The notes beneath the pieces are model-generated. The model was not told the DNA's origin. It was given only the letters and a program-made list of their open reading frames with translations, and ran no database searches. From JBBRQP01 sp038226175 (GTDB lineage: Bacteria > Cyanobacteriota > Cyanobacteriia > Gloeobacterales > Anthocerotibacteraceae): a stretch of DNA of 64,000 bases. How positions within the stretch are numbered: the first letter of the stretch is position 1; every line of letters begins with the position of its first letter. Below are positions 55,857 through 64,000 of the stretch, piece by piece. The stretch lies in NCBI GenBank assembly GCA_038226175.1, contig JBBRQP010000004.1, positions 6,623 through 70,622 of the forward strand. Direction: 5' to 3'. Made by a program: the position numbers and the translations under genes.

Positions 55857-57269
55857 TTACTTTTGCCATTCCGTATGGAAACTACCGGGTTTATCAATGC
55901 GTTCGTAGGTGTGTGCCCCAAAGAAGTCGCGCTGGGCTTGGGTGAGATTGAGCGGTAGTCGCGCACTACGGTAACTATCAAAATAGCTCAAAGAGGCACT
56001 GATCGCCGTACAAGGAATGCCAAGTTTAGCCGCTGTTGCAACTACTTCACGCCAGAGTCCTTGCTTAGCGACTAGCTCGCTAGAGAATTGAGGATCAATC
56101 AGCAAGTTAGGCAACTTGGGGTTGGTAGTAAAGGCATGTTGAATCTTGTCGAGCAATTTCGCCCGAATAATACAGCCCCCTTTCCAAATCCGGCTGATTT
56201 CTGCAAGATTCAGGTTGTATTTATACTCATGGGATGCCGCTTGTAATAGGGTCATGCCTTGGGCATAGGAGCATACTTTGGAGCAATAGAGCGCGGCTGC
56301 CACACTATCAATGAAGGCTTGGCGGTCGCCCGTGTAGGCATGGGTCGGTCCGGTGAGTACTTGGCTAGCCGCCACCCGTTCACCTTTAAATGAAGAGATA
56401 ATCCGTGATTCGAGCGCGGCGTTAATGGTTGGGATCGCAATACCCAAATCAAGAGCATTTTGCGAAGTCCATTTACCGGTACCCTTTTGACCGGCTTTAT
56501 CAAGAATCAGTTCCACAAGGGGTTGCTGGGTTTCTGGGTCAATATAGGTAAAGATCTGGGCGGTGATTTCAATCAAAAAGGACTGTAACTCGCCTTCATT
56601 CCAGGTTTTGAAAATATCGTGAATCTCAGCAGGGGTCAGACCCAATACACTCTTGAGCAAATCGTAGACTTCGGCAATCAGCTGCATATCGCCGTATTCG
56701 ATGCCGTTATGCACCATTTTGACGTAGTGTCCGGCCGAACCTGGGCCAATGTAGGTTACACATGCCCCGTCAGAAACTTGAGCGGCGATCTTGGTGACAA
56801 TGGGTTCGATAGCTTGATAAGCAGCAAGCGGCCCACCGGGCATCAGACTTGGGCCCCAGAGCGCGCCTTCTTCGCCACCAGAGACACCCATACCCATAAA
56901 TTGTAAGCCAGCTTGAGCGTACTCTTTTTCGCGGCGGTCAGTGTCAGTAAATAGCGAATTACCACCATAAATGACAATATCAGCGGGTTCCAAAAGGGGC
57001 TTGAGCTGGGCAAGTAGGGCATCGACGGGCGCACCAGCTTTAACCAAAATAATGATTTTACGCGGGGTCTCGAGGGCTTGGACAAAGTCTTCGAGGGTAT
57101 AGGTCGGGATAAATTGTTTGTCTAGAGCCCGGGTTGCCATCAATTCTTTGGTTTTGGCTTCGGTACGGTTGTACACGGCGATGGGAAAGCCGTTGCGTTC
57201 GATGTTTAAGGCCAGGTTTTCGCCCATGACCGCTAGACCAATTAAACCAATTTTTGCTGTTGCTGTCAT
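55857..57269 (-). CDS. gnd: 6-phosphogluconate dehydrogenase, decarboxylating
   Basis: A 470-aa enzyme converting 6-phosphogluconate to ribulose 5-phosphate with NADPH formation. The N-terminal NADP site is IGLIGLAVMGENLALNIERNG. MGMGVSGGEEGALWGPSLMPGG holds substrate contacts, the catalytic lysine lies in HYVKMVHNGIEYGDMQ, and the C-terminal tail YERIDKPGSFHTEW closes the partner site. It is first in a two-gene leftward operon with zwf; this clustering of two consecutive NADPH-producing steps implies joint control. Confidence 0.97.
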   Translation of the reverse strand: MTATAKIGLIGLAVMGENLALNIERNGFPIAVYNRTEAKTKELMATRALDKQFIPTYTLEDFVQALETPRKIIILVKAGAPVDALLAQLKPLLEPADIVIYGGNSLFTDTDRREKEYAQAGLQFMGMGVSGGEEGALWGPSLMPGGPLAAYQAIEPIVTKIAAQVSDGACVTYIGPGSAGHYVKMVHNGIEYGDMQLIAEVYDLLKSVLGLTPAEIHDIFKTWNEGELQSFLIEITAQIFTYIDPETQQPLVELILDKAGQKGTGKWTSQNALDLGIAIPTINAALESRIISSFKGERVAASQVLTGPTHAYTGDRQAFIDSVAAALYCSKVCSYAQGMTLLQAASHEYKYNLNLAEISRIWKGGCIIRAKLLDKIQHAFTTNPKLPNLLIDPQFSSELVAKQGLWREVVATAAKLGIPCTAISASLSYFDSYRSARLPLNLTQAQRDFFGAHTYERIDKPGSFHTEWQK

Positions 57270-57338
57270 AACAGCTTCCTGCTGCGCTACAAAACCTAGT
57301 GTACGAGGGGGAGCGACAGGATGGGCTGAGTCTTAGGA

Positions 57339-58241
57339 TTACTTCAGATTTGTGATGAGCTGGCTAAGCCGTAATTTTTGTTGTAACTGGGTAATTGAAG
57401 TCAAAACCAATGGGGCTAACTCACGGGGTAGAGCTGCCACTGAACCCAAAACATGACTGCCCAATTCGAGGCCGAGGGGACGTAGATGACTACCAAAGAG
57501 TGGTTGGTTAGATAAAATTTTATCTTTCAAGTTAGCCTCAAACCAAGCCACAGTTTCTCGGGCTTCGTTATCAGAAACAAAGGGAATCACTGCTGTTAGA
57601 TTAAAAAGATTACTTTTTTGAATAAAACAAAAAGTTTCCTCCTGAGTCGGTAATACGCCCCAACCCAAATCATCGATGACCTGAGCTAAAGCCGCAATCC
57701 TAACCGCACTTTGGGTATCACTGACTACGGGTGCAATTAAAATTGAGGCTTGATTTTTAATTGAAGTCCGCAAACGATAGAGACGTTGTTCTAGTTGTTT
57801 AACTTGCTTCTCCGAGTTTTTTGCACAGCCTTGAATAGTTACTCGGGCTTGATTGGGGTCGTTATTCCAGTTAGCTAGAAGTTCTAAAAGTGCGAGATAT
57901 TTACAGCCTAAGCTATGCCCAACCCACACATAAGCCTCTTGTCTACGATAAGTCGTTTGACTCACCTGATCATCACGACTCATCATCAATAAATATTGAC
58001 GGATAACCTGTTGTTCTTCGAGTAAATCAATGGCATTAAACCAATGTTGTAGGGTAAATGAGAAGGGAAAGGCAACGATGGTATAACCCTCACGGAAAAA
58101 CTCGTGGAGTAAATATTCGTAGAAAAAACCCGGAAATGTTCCAAAAAAAGCACCACCAATAAATTGAATGACCCCTTTAGGTTCGGGGTGACGGGCAACC
58201 CAGCTATGCGCTACAGGATAAAATTTAAATTCTGGTTCCAT
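57339..58241 (-). CDS. DUF1350-family alpha/beta-hydrolase-like protein
   Basis: A 300-aa protein from ATG 58241 (MEPEFKFYPVAHSWVARHPEP). It shows a typical start of the DUF1350 family: GVIQFIGGAFFGTFPGFFYEYLL and an alpha/beta-hydrolase nucleophile-elbow-like YVWVGHSLGCKYLALLE (GHSLG). The family is shared by cyanobacteria and plastids and has no firm function; a lipase- or esterase-like activity is inferred from the elbow. It lies 10 bp after the 28-aa membrane protein gene. Confidence 0.82.
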   Translation of the reverse strand: MEPEFKFYPVAHSWVARHPEPKGVIQFIGGAFFGTFPGFFYEYLLHEFFREGYTIVAFPFSFTLQHWFNAIDLLEEQQVIRQYLLMMSRDDQVSQTTYRRQEAYVWVGHSLGCKYLALLELLANWNNDPNQARVTIQGCAKNSEKQVKQLEQRLYRLRTSIKNQASILIAPVVSDTQSAVRIAALAQVIDDLGWGVLPTQEETFCFIQKSNLFNLTAVIPFVSDNEARETVAWFEANLKDKILSNQPLFGSHLRPLGLELGSHVLGSVAALPRELAPLVLTSITQLQQKLRLSQLITNLK

Positions 58242-58251
58242 TGTTTTCCCA

Positions 58252-58338
58252 CTAGATAGATTTACTATAAAGATGCCATAGGGCAGCATAGCCGACATAG
58301 ATTAACAGCACCAAAAACCAACCTAGTTCATCAGTCAC
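58252..58338 (-). CDS. 28-aa single-span membrane protein
   Basis: GTG 58336-58338 to TAG 58252-58254 encodes 28 residues: an acidic N-terminus (TDELG), one hydrophobic helix (WFLVLLIYVGYAALW) and a basic tail (HLYSKS). An AGGAG lies 8 bp upstream, a stronger site than most genes here have. Size and composition resemble the one-helix subunits of photosynthetic and NDH complexes, but it matches none I can name. It sits between the 187-aa gene and the DUF1350 gene. Confidence 0.6.
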   Translation of the reverse strand: MTDELGWFLVLLIYVGYAALWHLYSKSI

Positions 58339-58412
58339 TAACTTATCTCCTAAATTATGACCCCTAGGTGGTAGAGAAAGAGGAAAACCTCTATCACCCA
58401 GGCAATCTTGAC

Positions 58413-58976
58413 TTATTTTTTAAACTCGAGCAGACCTCCATTAGCAACAGGTAAAGCATAGGCAATCTGATCAAGACCAACATCACCTTCGGTCATTGAG
58501 GCAAGGTTTTTGAAGAACGTACCGCGATGTTCGGGGGTGACTAGTAGCTTGACTGGACTCTCTGACCCAAACGAAGTAACAGCAACCTCTACATAACCGC
58601 GAGCTTCAAAATTAGAATCGGTCAAAATTTGAGGTTTGGTGATGAAATCAGGCTGTAGGATAAACAAAGCCGTATCACGGGCAGGAATTACAAACGTAGT
58701 TACCGCACGTTTGGAGCCAGCGGGCGTGAGTTGACCAAAAACATTCGTGCCTGTGATGTCCACCGCGTCAATGAAGTCATTGAGGTTTAAGTTGGAAGGT
58801 AAGGCGCTATGAAACATTAAAGAAACCGTAATATCAAAGTTATTGACATTAGCCAAAGTCAGAAAATAACCCTGAATGACAATCCGACTTAGTTGGGCAT
58901 CTTCAGCAGGAACTGTCGGGGGTAAGACTTTGGGTAATTGGGGCTTAAGAAGAATCTCAAATGTGGAAACTAACAT
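58413..58976 (-). CDS. hypothetical beta-rich protein
   Basis: A 187-aa soluble protein from ATG 58976, which has AAGGTG about 9 bp upstream. Predicted mostly beta strands with Thr/Val/Phe alternation (IVIQGYFLTLANVNNFDITVSLMF, GYVEVAVTSFGSESPVKLLVTPEHRGTFF). No signal peptide, membrane segment or known motif seen. It may be a beta-sandwich structural protein. It is first of a leftward group with the 28-aa and DUF1350 genes. Confidence 0.6.
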   Translation of the reverse strand: MLVSTFEILLKPQLPKVLPPTVPAEDAQLSRIVIQGYFLTLANVNNFDITVSLMFHSALPSNLNLNDFIDAVDITGTNVFGQLTPAGSKRAVTTFVIPARDTALFILQPDFITKPQILTDSNFEARGYVEVAVTSFGSESPVKLLVTPEHRGTFFKNLASMTEGDVGLDQIAYALPVANGGLLEFKK

Positions 58977-59197
58977 GTTAAACACCTTGTGGTGGACACT
59001 AACAACTTAAATGCAGCAGACGGTAATGAAACGGTAATGAAATATTTTTTAGTAAGTTCTCGGCAGATAGTAAATAAACTTTACATGGTACGTGGTTTTC
59101 TTATAAACCTAGGCTTGGTTGGTTAACGATTTGTGCCTTAGTTAATCCTAAACTTAACTAGGCGTGTATAGTCGAAGTGGTGATTTAGGGGTGGCGC

Positions 59198-59881
59198 ATG
59201 AAACTGCATGGTCTAGTTATAACTGGTTTTATCTTCACATTAGGCTTGCATTTAGCAGCCATGGCTGAACCGCAAACTTTGGTTCTCAGTGATGGCATGG
59301 CGAGCTATCATAGCCGCGATGTTTTGAGTGCTTGGGTGGGTAAAACCCCAGAGGTTAAGGGTAGTCTGGTCTACGATGACCGTACAGGAGAATTTTTGAC
59401 CGGTCAAGTTCAAGTTCAGTTGGCGAGTATCGATTCGGGGAATGGCTTACGTGATGGACGGATGCGCAAAGAGTTTCTACAAACAGATCAGTACCCCGCT
59501 GCGCTATTTGTGGTCAAAAGTTTGACCGGGTTTGCTAAATTCACAGAGTGGAAGCGCTGGGGAACTAAGCAAAAGGGTACGATCAGCGGCGATCTAACAA
59601 TTCGTGACATTACCCGCCCGGTTACGTTTACGAGTGAAGCAGTTTATACAGGACGGGAGTTACAGCTTAAGGCTACGGGAACCATTAAGATGACCGATTA
59701 CGGCATCACACCGCCGAGCCTGTTGTTGGTCACTGTCGAAGATGCCGTTGGTTTGGAATTTACGGCAGTCGGGAAAGGTCCACATCCGCGCTTGATTGCT
59801 ATGGGAAACCGCGTCTCTACTCACATAAATGGAACGTCAAGGCCACACATTGATAGATTTTACGCACGAAAAAACTTGTAA
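59198..59881 (+). CDS. YceI-family periplasmic protein
   Basis: A 227-aa protein with a signal peptide (residues 1-23, ending AMA) and a YceI lipocalin-like barrel that binds polyisoprenoids in known members: SGNGLRDGRMRKEFLQTDQYPAALF is the diagnostic stretch, followed by GDLTIRDITRPVTF and MTDYGITPPSLL. A tail of about 35 residues (HPRLIAMGNRV onward) extends past the usual barrel end. The last 22 bases overlap the convergent permease gene. Confidence 0.88.
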   Translation: MKLHGLVITGFIFTLGLHLAAMAEPQTLVLSDGMASYHSRDVLSAWVGKTPEVKGSLVYDDRTGEFLTGQVQVQLASIDSGNGLRDGRMRKEFLQTDQYPAALFVVKSLTGFAKFTEWKRWGTKQKGTISGDLTIRDITRPVTFTSEAVYTGRELQLKATGTIKMTDYGITPPSLLLVTVEDAVGLEFTAVGKGPHPRLIAMGNRVSTHINGTSRPHIDRFYARKNL

Positions 59882-61203
59882 TACACCGGCAGTCCGAGCA
59901 GGATAAATCCTAAGGCATATAAAGATTGAGCCGGAGCCGCGAGCAATGAATTACATACCAAAAATAGCGCTACTACCAAAAAGACTAACGGAACCAACGG
60001 ATAAGGCCAGACCCGATAAGGACGCGGTAGATCAGGAGCTTGTTGGCGTAATTGAATGACTGCAATCGCGGCTAGGGCATAAAATATCCACGCCGCAAAA
60101 CCAAAATAATCAACTAAGCTGCCAAAGTCGGTAGGCAACGCTAAAAGGCAGCAAGCCCAAGCTCCTTGCACCACCAAAGCAGTCGTCGGAACCTGAGTTG
60201 TTGGGCTGACTTGACTGAGCCAGTGCGGTAGTTGACCATCACGGGCCGCTGCATAAAAAATTCGTGACCCTGATAATAAAGAGCCATTGGCTGCGCCAAA
60301 AGTAGACGCTGCGACCGCTAGAGGAATTAATACCAGTCCCAGGGTTGGACCCAGGATTTTGACCGCCACATCCGTTGCCACCGCTTTAGAAGCGACCAAG
60401 ACTGCTGGTGTGAGAACCGCAAGATAGGCCACATTGGCGAGTAGATAAATTGCCATCACCCCGAGTAGACCAAAGGTAATCGCCTTGGGTAAGTTGCGTT
60501 CGGGTTCTTGGAGTTCTTCGGTGACATAGTTAAGATTATTCCAGCCGTCATAGGCCCACAGAGCCGAAATCATCGCTGAGCCAAAGGCACTGAGCAAACT
60601 AAATCCTCTGAGTTCTGGCTTCAAACTATGCCAAGGATCACCCAAACTACCGCTCGCCAGGGTAGGATGACCACCGAGTAAGACCCACCAACCCAAGCCA
60701 ATAATGCCAGCCAAAGCCAACAGTTTGAGTCCCGTAAAGACGACTTGGACTAAAGACCCCCAGCGCACACTGATACAATTGATTGCCGTCAAAAAAATAA
60801 TTGTGCCAATCGCTAGAGCTTTGAGTCGCCAATCACCATCAGATATGCCGATTACCCGTCCTAGATAGGTAGCAAAAACCAAACTAATAATCGCCTGAGA
60901 CCCAGTTTTCATTACAAAAAATTGCGTCCAGATAAACAAAAAGCCAAAGGGATTACCGATAGTTTTGCGAAAATAAGCATATTCTCCGCCTGATACGGGT
61001 AACGCGGCACCGAGTTCGGCATAACACAGCGCACCAGCCAAGGAAAGTACACCGCCTACAACCCAGACGGCTAGAGCTAAACCGACGGAACCGACGGCAT
61101 TGAGCACCCGCCCTGGACTCGCAAAAATGCCCGAGCCAATCACGGTTCCGACAATCAGAGCAGCCCCGTCAATCAATGACATACTGCGGCGTAACGTGGT
61201 CAT
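59860..61203 (-). CDS. APC-superfamily amino acid permease
   Basis: A 447-aa transporter with about 12 membrane helices. The N-terminal unwound-helix signature is clear (ALIVGTVIGSGIFASPGRVL), as are SLAGALCYAELGAALPVSGGEYAYFRK and SALWAYDGWNNLNYVTEELQEPERNLPKA. The pattern is that of the LAT/APA-type exchangers; the substrate is unknown. Its 3' end overlaps the YceI gene on the opposite strand. Confidence 0.9.
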   Translation of the reverse strand: MTTLRRSMSLIDGAALIVGTVIGSGIFASPGRVLNAVGSVGLALAVWVVGGVLSLAGALCYAELGAALPVSGGEYAYFRKTIGNPFGFLFIWTQFFVMKTGSQAIISLVFATYLGRVIGISDGDWRLKALAIGTIIFLTAINCISVRWGSLVQVVFTGLKLLALAGIIGLGWWVLLGGHPTLASGSLGDPWHSLKPELRGFSLLSAFGSAMISALWAYDGWNNLNYVTEELQEPERNLPKAITFGLLGVMAIYLLANVAYLAVLTPAVLVASKAVATDVAVKILGPTLGLVLIPLAVAASTFGAANGSLLSGSRIFYAAARDGQLPHWLSQVSPTTQVPTTALVVQGAWACCLLALPTDFGSLVDYFGFAAWIFYALAAIAVIQLRQQAPDLPRPYRVWPYPLVPLVFLVVALFLVCNSLLAAPAQSLYALGFILLGLPVYYKFFRA

Positions 61204-61270
61204 GGTGCGCGCACTCCCTAAGTCTTATTGAGTGTAGCGGATAGGTCAAAACTTTTGGTGCGCACCAATA

Positions 61271-62248
61271 CTAGAGCCAGTCACTCAAAATTTTCTGAAA
61301 TCCTCTCGACATCGGATAGTTAATCAGATCTGAGCGCGTAACCCACTGATAATTAGCCTGAGTTTCGGGATCAAAATGACCTGTATAGGTATGGAAAACT
61401 GCCTGAAAATGCGTATAGTTATGTTTGATCGTGGATAGTGCAACTTCTGGGATCAGACCATACAAATTTTTGCCTAGAGCAATTACATCGCCAACTTCTT
61501 GATTAGGCAACTCCCAAAGTCCACCTAACAGGCCACTAGGGGGACGTTGATGCAGCAGGATTTGGTCATTTTCGATCACTAACAAAACTAAAAAGTGTCG
61601 CTGGGGACGGATTGGTTTGATTTTTTTGGCAGGTAGTTGGGCCACCAGACCTTGGGCATAGCCCAGACAAAATGACTGAATCGGACAGACCTCACACTGA
61701 GGCTGACGGGGCGTACAAATCAGAGAACCCAAATCCATCAAGGCTTGATTAAAATCACCGGGGCGTTGCGCATCCACCCAAATATCCGCCAATAGTTGTA
61801 ACTGCCGTACCGTAAACTGTGGCTGTGCTGTCAACCGACTATAAACCCGCCGAATATTGCCATCGACAGCACCCAAAGGCAAGTTGAGAATAATCGCTGT
61901 CACAGCGCGCGCGGTGTAATCACCCACACCTGGTAATGCCCGCCAACCAGCGTAGGTCTGAGGCCAACCTGTAACCTCTATTTGCTGAGCTGTTTGATGT
62001 AAATTACGCGCCCGAGTGTAATAGCCCAACCCCTGCCAGACCTGCAATACTGCCGTCAAATCTGCCTTTGCCAACGTAGCCAAGGTTGGAAAACGACTGA
62101 GAAACCGCGCGTAATAGGGGATCACTTGCGCCACTTGGGTTTGTTGGAGCATGACTTCTGAGAGCCAGACACAATAGGGATCACCACTCCCGCGCCACGG
62201 CAAAACCCGCTGATGATCGTCATACCAAGCTAGCAAAGCCGCTCTCAT
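61271..62248 (-). CDS. mutY: A/G-specific adenine DNA glycosylase
   Basis: A 325-aa base-excision repair enzyme removing adenine opposite 8-oxoguanine. The start at ATG 62248 gives MRAALLAWYDDHQRVLPWRG. Catalytic Glu is in WLSEVMLQQTQV and Asp in GAVDGNIRRV. The helix-hairpin-helix reads LPGVGDYTARAV and the [4Fe-4S] cysteines follow C-x6-C-x2-C-x5-C. A C-terminal NUDIX-like domain recognises 8-oxoG (LLGGLWELPNQE). An upstream in-frame extension runs through a repeat and is not coding. Confidence 0.94.
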   Translation of the reverse strand: MRAALLAWYDDHQRVLPWRGSGDPYCVWLSEVMLQQTQVAQVIPYYARFLSRFPTLATLAKADLTAVLQVWQGLGYYTRARNLHQTAQQIEVTGWPQTYAGWRALPGVGDYTARAVTAIILNLPLGAVDGNIRRVYSRLTAQPQFTVRQLQLLADIWVDAQRPGDFNQALMDLGSLICTPRQPQCEVCPIQSFCLGYAQGLVAQLPAKKIKPIRPQRHFLVLLVIENDQILLHQRPPSGLLGGLWELPNQEVGDVIALGKNLYGLIPEVALSTIKHNYTHFQAVFHTYTGHFDPETQANYQWVTRSDLINYPMSRGFQKILSDWL

Positions 62249-62283
62249 TGCCTCAGCTCTATTCTTGCAAAATAGGGTATTCT

Positions 62284-62331
62284 CCCCTCTCCCAAAATTG
62301 GGAGAGGGGTAGCCGCAGTGCGGGGTGAGGG
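62284..62331. repeat. REP-like palindromic repeat
   Basis: CCCCTCTCCCAA (62284-62295) pairs perfectly with TTGGGAGAGGGG (62298-62309) around a 2-base loop, followed by a CGGGGTGAGGGC segment. The sequence resembles interspersed repeats that recur in many bacterial genomes. It occupies the gap between mutY and the aminotransferase gene; I saw no second copy in the window. Confidence 0.7.
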
Positions 62332-62333
62332 CT

Positions 62334-63512
62334 TTAGCCGTCGTAACGAATCCCAGCTTTTTCCATGCGACTAATCGCCTCGGCAATACGGTGGTCTTCG
62401 ACGGTCAAGGCAATGCGGAAATAGCCTTCACCGCTCGCACCATAGCCATTACCGGGCGGGACAATGATGCCGCATTTGTCGAGGAGATCGGAGACAAAGG
62501 CTGCTGAGGAGGTGTAATTTTTGGGAATCGGTGCCCAAACATAGAGTGTGGCTTTGGGTGGTTGGATGGGCCAGCCCAGAGATTGTAAACCGCTAATCAG
62601 GGCATCACGGCGTTTTTGATACACGCTCATCAGGGTTTGTAGTTGGTCTTCGCTGGTGTCAAAGGCAGCAATGGCAGCCCGTTGGATTGCCTTGAAGACG
62701 CCGGAGTCCACATTACTTTTAATCCGAGCTAACGGTGCGATACCTTGGGGAGTTCCGAGTACAAAACCAACCCGCCAACCCGTCATGTTATAGGACTTGG
62801 ATAATGAATGAAACTCAATCGCCACATCGCGCGCACCGGGGACTTGGAAGATAGTGGGCGGTTTGTAGCCGTCGTAGGCCATCTCAGAGTAGGCGTGGTC
62901 ATGACAAATCAAAATGTCGTATTTTTTGGCAAAGGCGACCAATTCTTCAAAAAAGCCTAGATCGGCAATCGCCCCCGTCGGGTTACTCGGATAGCCCAAC
63001 CAAATTAATTTAGCTTTTTGGGCTACTTCAGGGGGAATAGCCTGCAGATCAGGCAAAAAATGGTTTTCTGGTAACAGCGGCAAGCTGTAGGGTTCGCCAC
63101 CTGCAAAAATGGTGGAGGTACGATAAACAGGGTAACCGGGCTCGGCAACCAGAGAGATATCACCGGGATCGATAAAAGCAAGACAGGTATTATGGATGGC
63201 TTCTTTGGAGCCAATGGAGGAGATAATCTCTTTTTCTACATCAAACCCGCCAATCCCAAATCTGCGCTCAAACCAATCAAGTGCGGCTTGACGATAGGGT
63301 TTTGTCCCGGCATAGGGGGGATAGTTGTGGGTGCTAGGGTCATCCACAGCCTCATGCATGGCGGCGAGTATATGGTCTGGAGTCGGTTTGTCAGGGTCGC
63401 CGATGCCCATATTGATAATGTCTACACCACGGGCGACGGCTTCATCCCGCCTCCGGTCGATCTCCGCAAAAAGATAGGGAGGAATTTTTTGAATCCGCTG
63501 AGCTGCCTGCAT
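62334..63512 (-). CDS. class I/II aminotransferase, LL-diaminopimelate aminotransferase-like
   Basis: A 392-aa PLP enzyme from ATG 63512 (MQAAQRIQKIPPYLFAEID). Fold-type I features: IGDPDKPTP, YPPYAGTKPYRQAALDW, the PLP aspartate/tyrosine region ICHDHAYSEMAYDG, and the Schiff-base lysine in FHSLSKSYNMTGWRVGF. The pattern matches DapL-type enzymes that convert tetrahydrodipicolinate directly to LL-diaminopimelate, consistent with dapA in this window. An aspartate or alanine aminotransferase role cannot be excluded, so no gene symbol is given. Confidence 0.85.
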   Translation of the reverse strand: MQAAQRIQKIPPYLFAEIDRRRDEAVARGVDIINMGIGDPDKPTPDHILAAMHEAVDDPSTHNYPPYAGTKPYRQAALDWFERRFGIGGFDVEKEIISSIGSKEAIHNTCLAFIDPGDISLVAEPGYPVYRTSTIFAGGEPYSLPLLPENHFLPDLQAIPPEVAQKAKLIWLGYPSNPTGAIADLGFFEELVAFAKKYDILICHDHAYSEMAYDGYKPPTIFQVPGARDVAIEFHSLSKSYNMTGWRVGFVLGTPQGIAPLARIKSNVDSGVFKAIQRAAIAAFDTSEDQLQTLMSVYQKRRDALISGLQSLGWPIQPPKATLYVWAPIPKNYTSSAAFVSDLLDKCGIIVPPGNGYGASGEGYFRIALTVEDHRIAEAISRMEKAGIRYDG

Positions 63513-63561
63513 AAACCACCAATCACCAATTTTTGTTATTGTATCAAGTCCCTTGCCGCCC

Positions 63562-63584
63562 ATTCTGAAAAGATGCTTCAGAAT
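63562..63584. promoter_or_regulatory. inverted repeat upstream of the aminotransferase gene
   Basis: ATTCTGAA (63562-63569) and TTCAGAAT (63577-63584) are an 8-bp inverted repeat with a 7-bp spacer, 50 bp upstream of the aminotransferase ATG. It could be an operator or a leader hairpin. Confidence 0.35.
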
Positions 63585-63615
63585 TGAGGCTTGAGATTTA
63601 TCCCAGAGCGCATAG

Positions 63616-64000
<385 letters not shown>

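Noticed and set aside
62249..62386. Upstream extension of mutY through the palindromic repeat
   Set aside because: The extension reads through a repeat element and has no similarity to MutY, whose N-terminus fits ATG 62248.

Overview
The window reads as part of a cyanobacterial chromosome. It holds psaL (photosystem I), a complete form IB rbcL-rbcX-rbcS cluster, a cyanobacterial-type Hfq, an NdbB-like type II dehydrogenase, CcsA, the oxidative pentose phosphate pair gnd-zwf, and several families I know mainly from cyanobacteria (DUF2808, DUF1350, TIGR02652-like). Base composition looks close to 50% GC. With the GloVer repeat protein this fits an early-branching unicellular lineage such as Gloeomargarita or a relative, but the genus is an inference from memory, not a measurement.

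Layout. 1-5.7 kb: the 3' end of ispG coupled to a 70-aa ferredoxin, then a leftward run of TPR protein, degenerate HAD protein, DUF2808 protein, a secreted protein, cdaA and uppS. 5.8-9.3 kb: ccsA followed by three tandem signal peptidase I genes. 9.4-12.6 kb: a DNA methyltransferase and a UvrD-like helicase. 12.6-14.6 kb: an NmrA-like/VOC pair divergent from a TetR regulator. 14.6-17.8 kb: psaL, bifunctional nnrD and mraY. 19-21 kb: a cation/proton antiporter gene cut by one stop codon. 21-28 kb: two related operons of an unnamed modular membrane-protein family, flanking a sedolisin protease, a YgjP-type peptidase and PPK2. 28-32 kb: a LivG-type ATPase, a GloVer protein, hfq, a YIP1-like protein and dapA. 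32-39 kb: phosphohexomutase, pnp, a TIGR02652-like protein, DUF39 protein and tldD. 39-46 kb: a broken beta-carbonic anhydrase, rpoB without rpoC next to it, a decayed Uma2 gene and mnmG. 47-51.5 kb: Rubisco cluster and a GH57 branching enzyme. 51.6-59 kb: ndbB, an AAA-less M41-like protein, an antitoxin with a dead PIN toxin, zwf, gnd, DUF1350 and small proteins. 59-64 kb: YceI protein, amino acid permease, mutY, a dapL-like aminotransferase, and a nucleotidyltransferase cut by an IS630-type insertion.

How they fit together. Cell-envelope synthesis recurs (ispG supplying isoprenoid precursors, uppS, mraY, dapA, a dapL-like gene), as do carbon metabolism (rbcLXS, GH57, phosphohexomutase, gnd-zwf) and RNA metabolism (pnp, hfq, rpoB, mnmG).

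The most original features are the duplicated modular family, whose two domains occur fused and as separate genes in two operons, and the three tandem signal peptidases sharing an inserted domain. At least five genes are broken, and most of the inactivating changes are consistent with C-to-T (or G-to-A) transitions. No tRNA, rRNA or CRISPR array was recognised.
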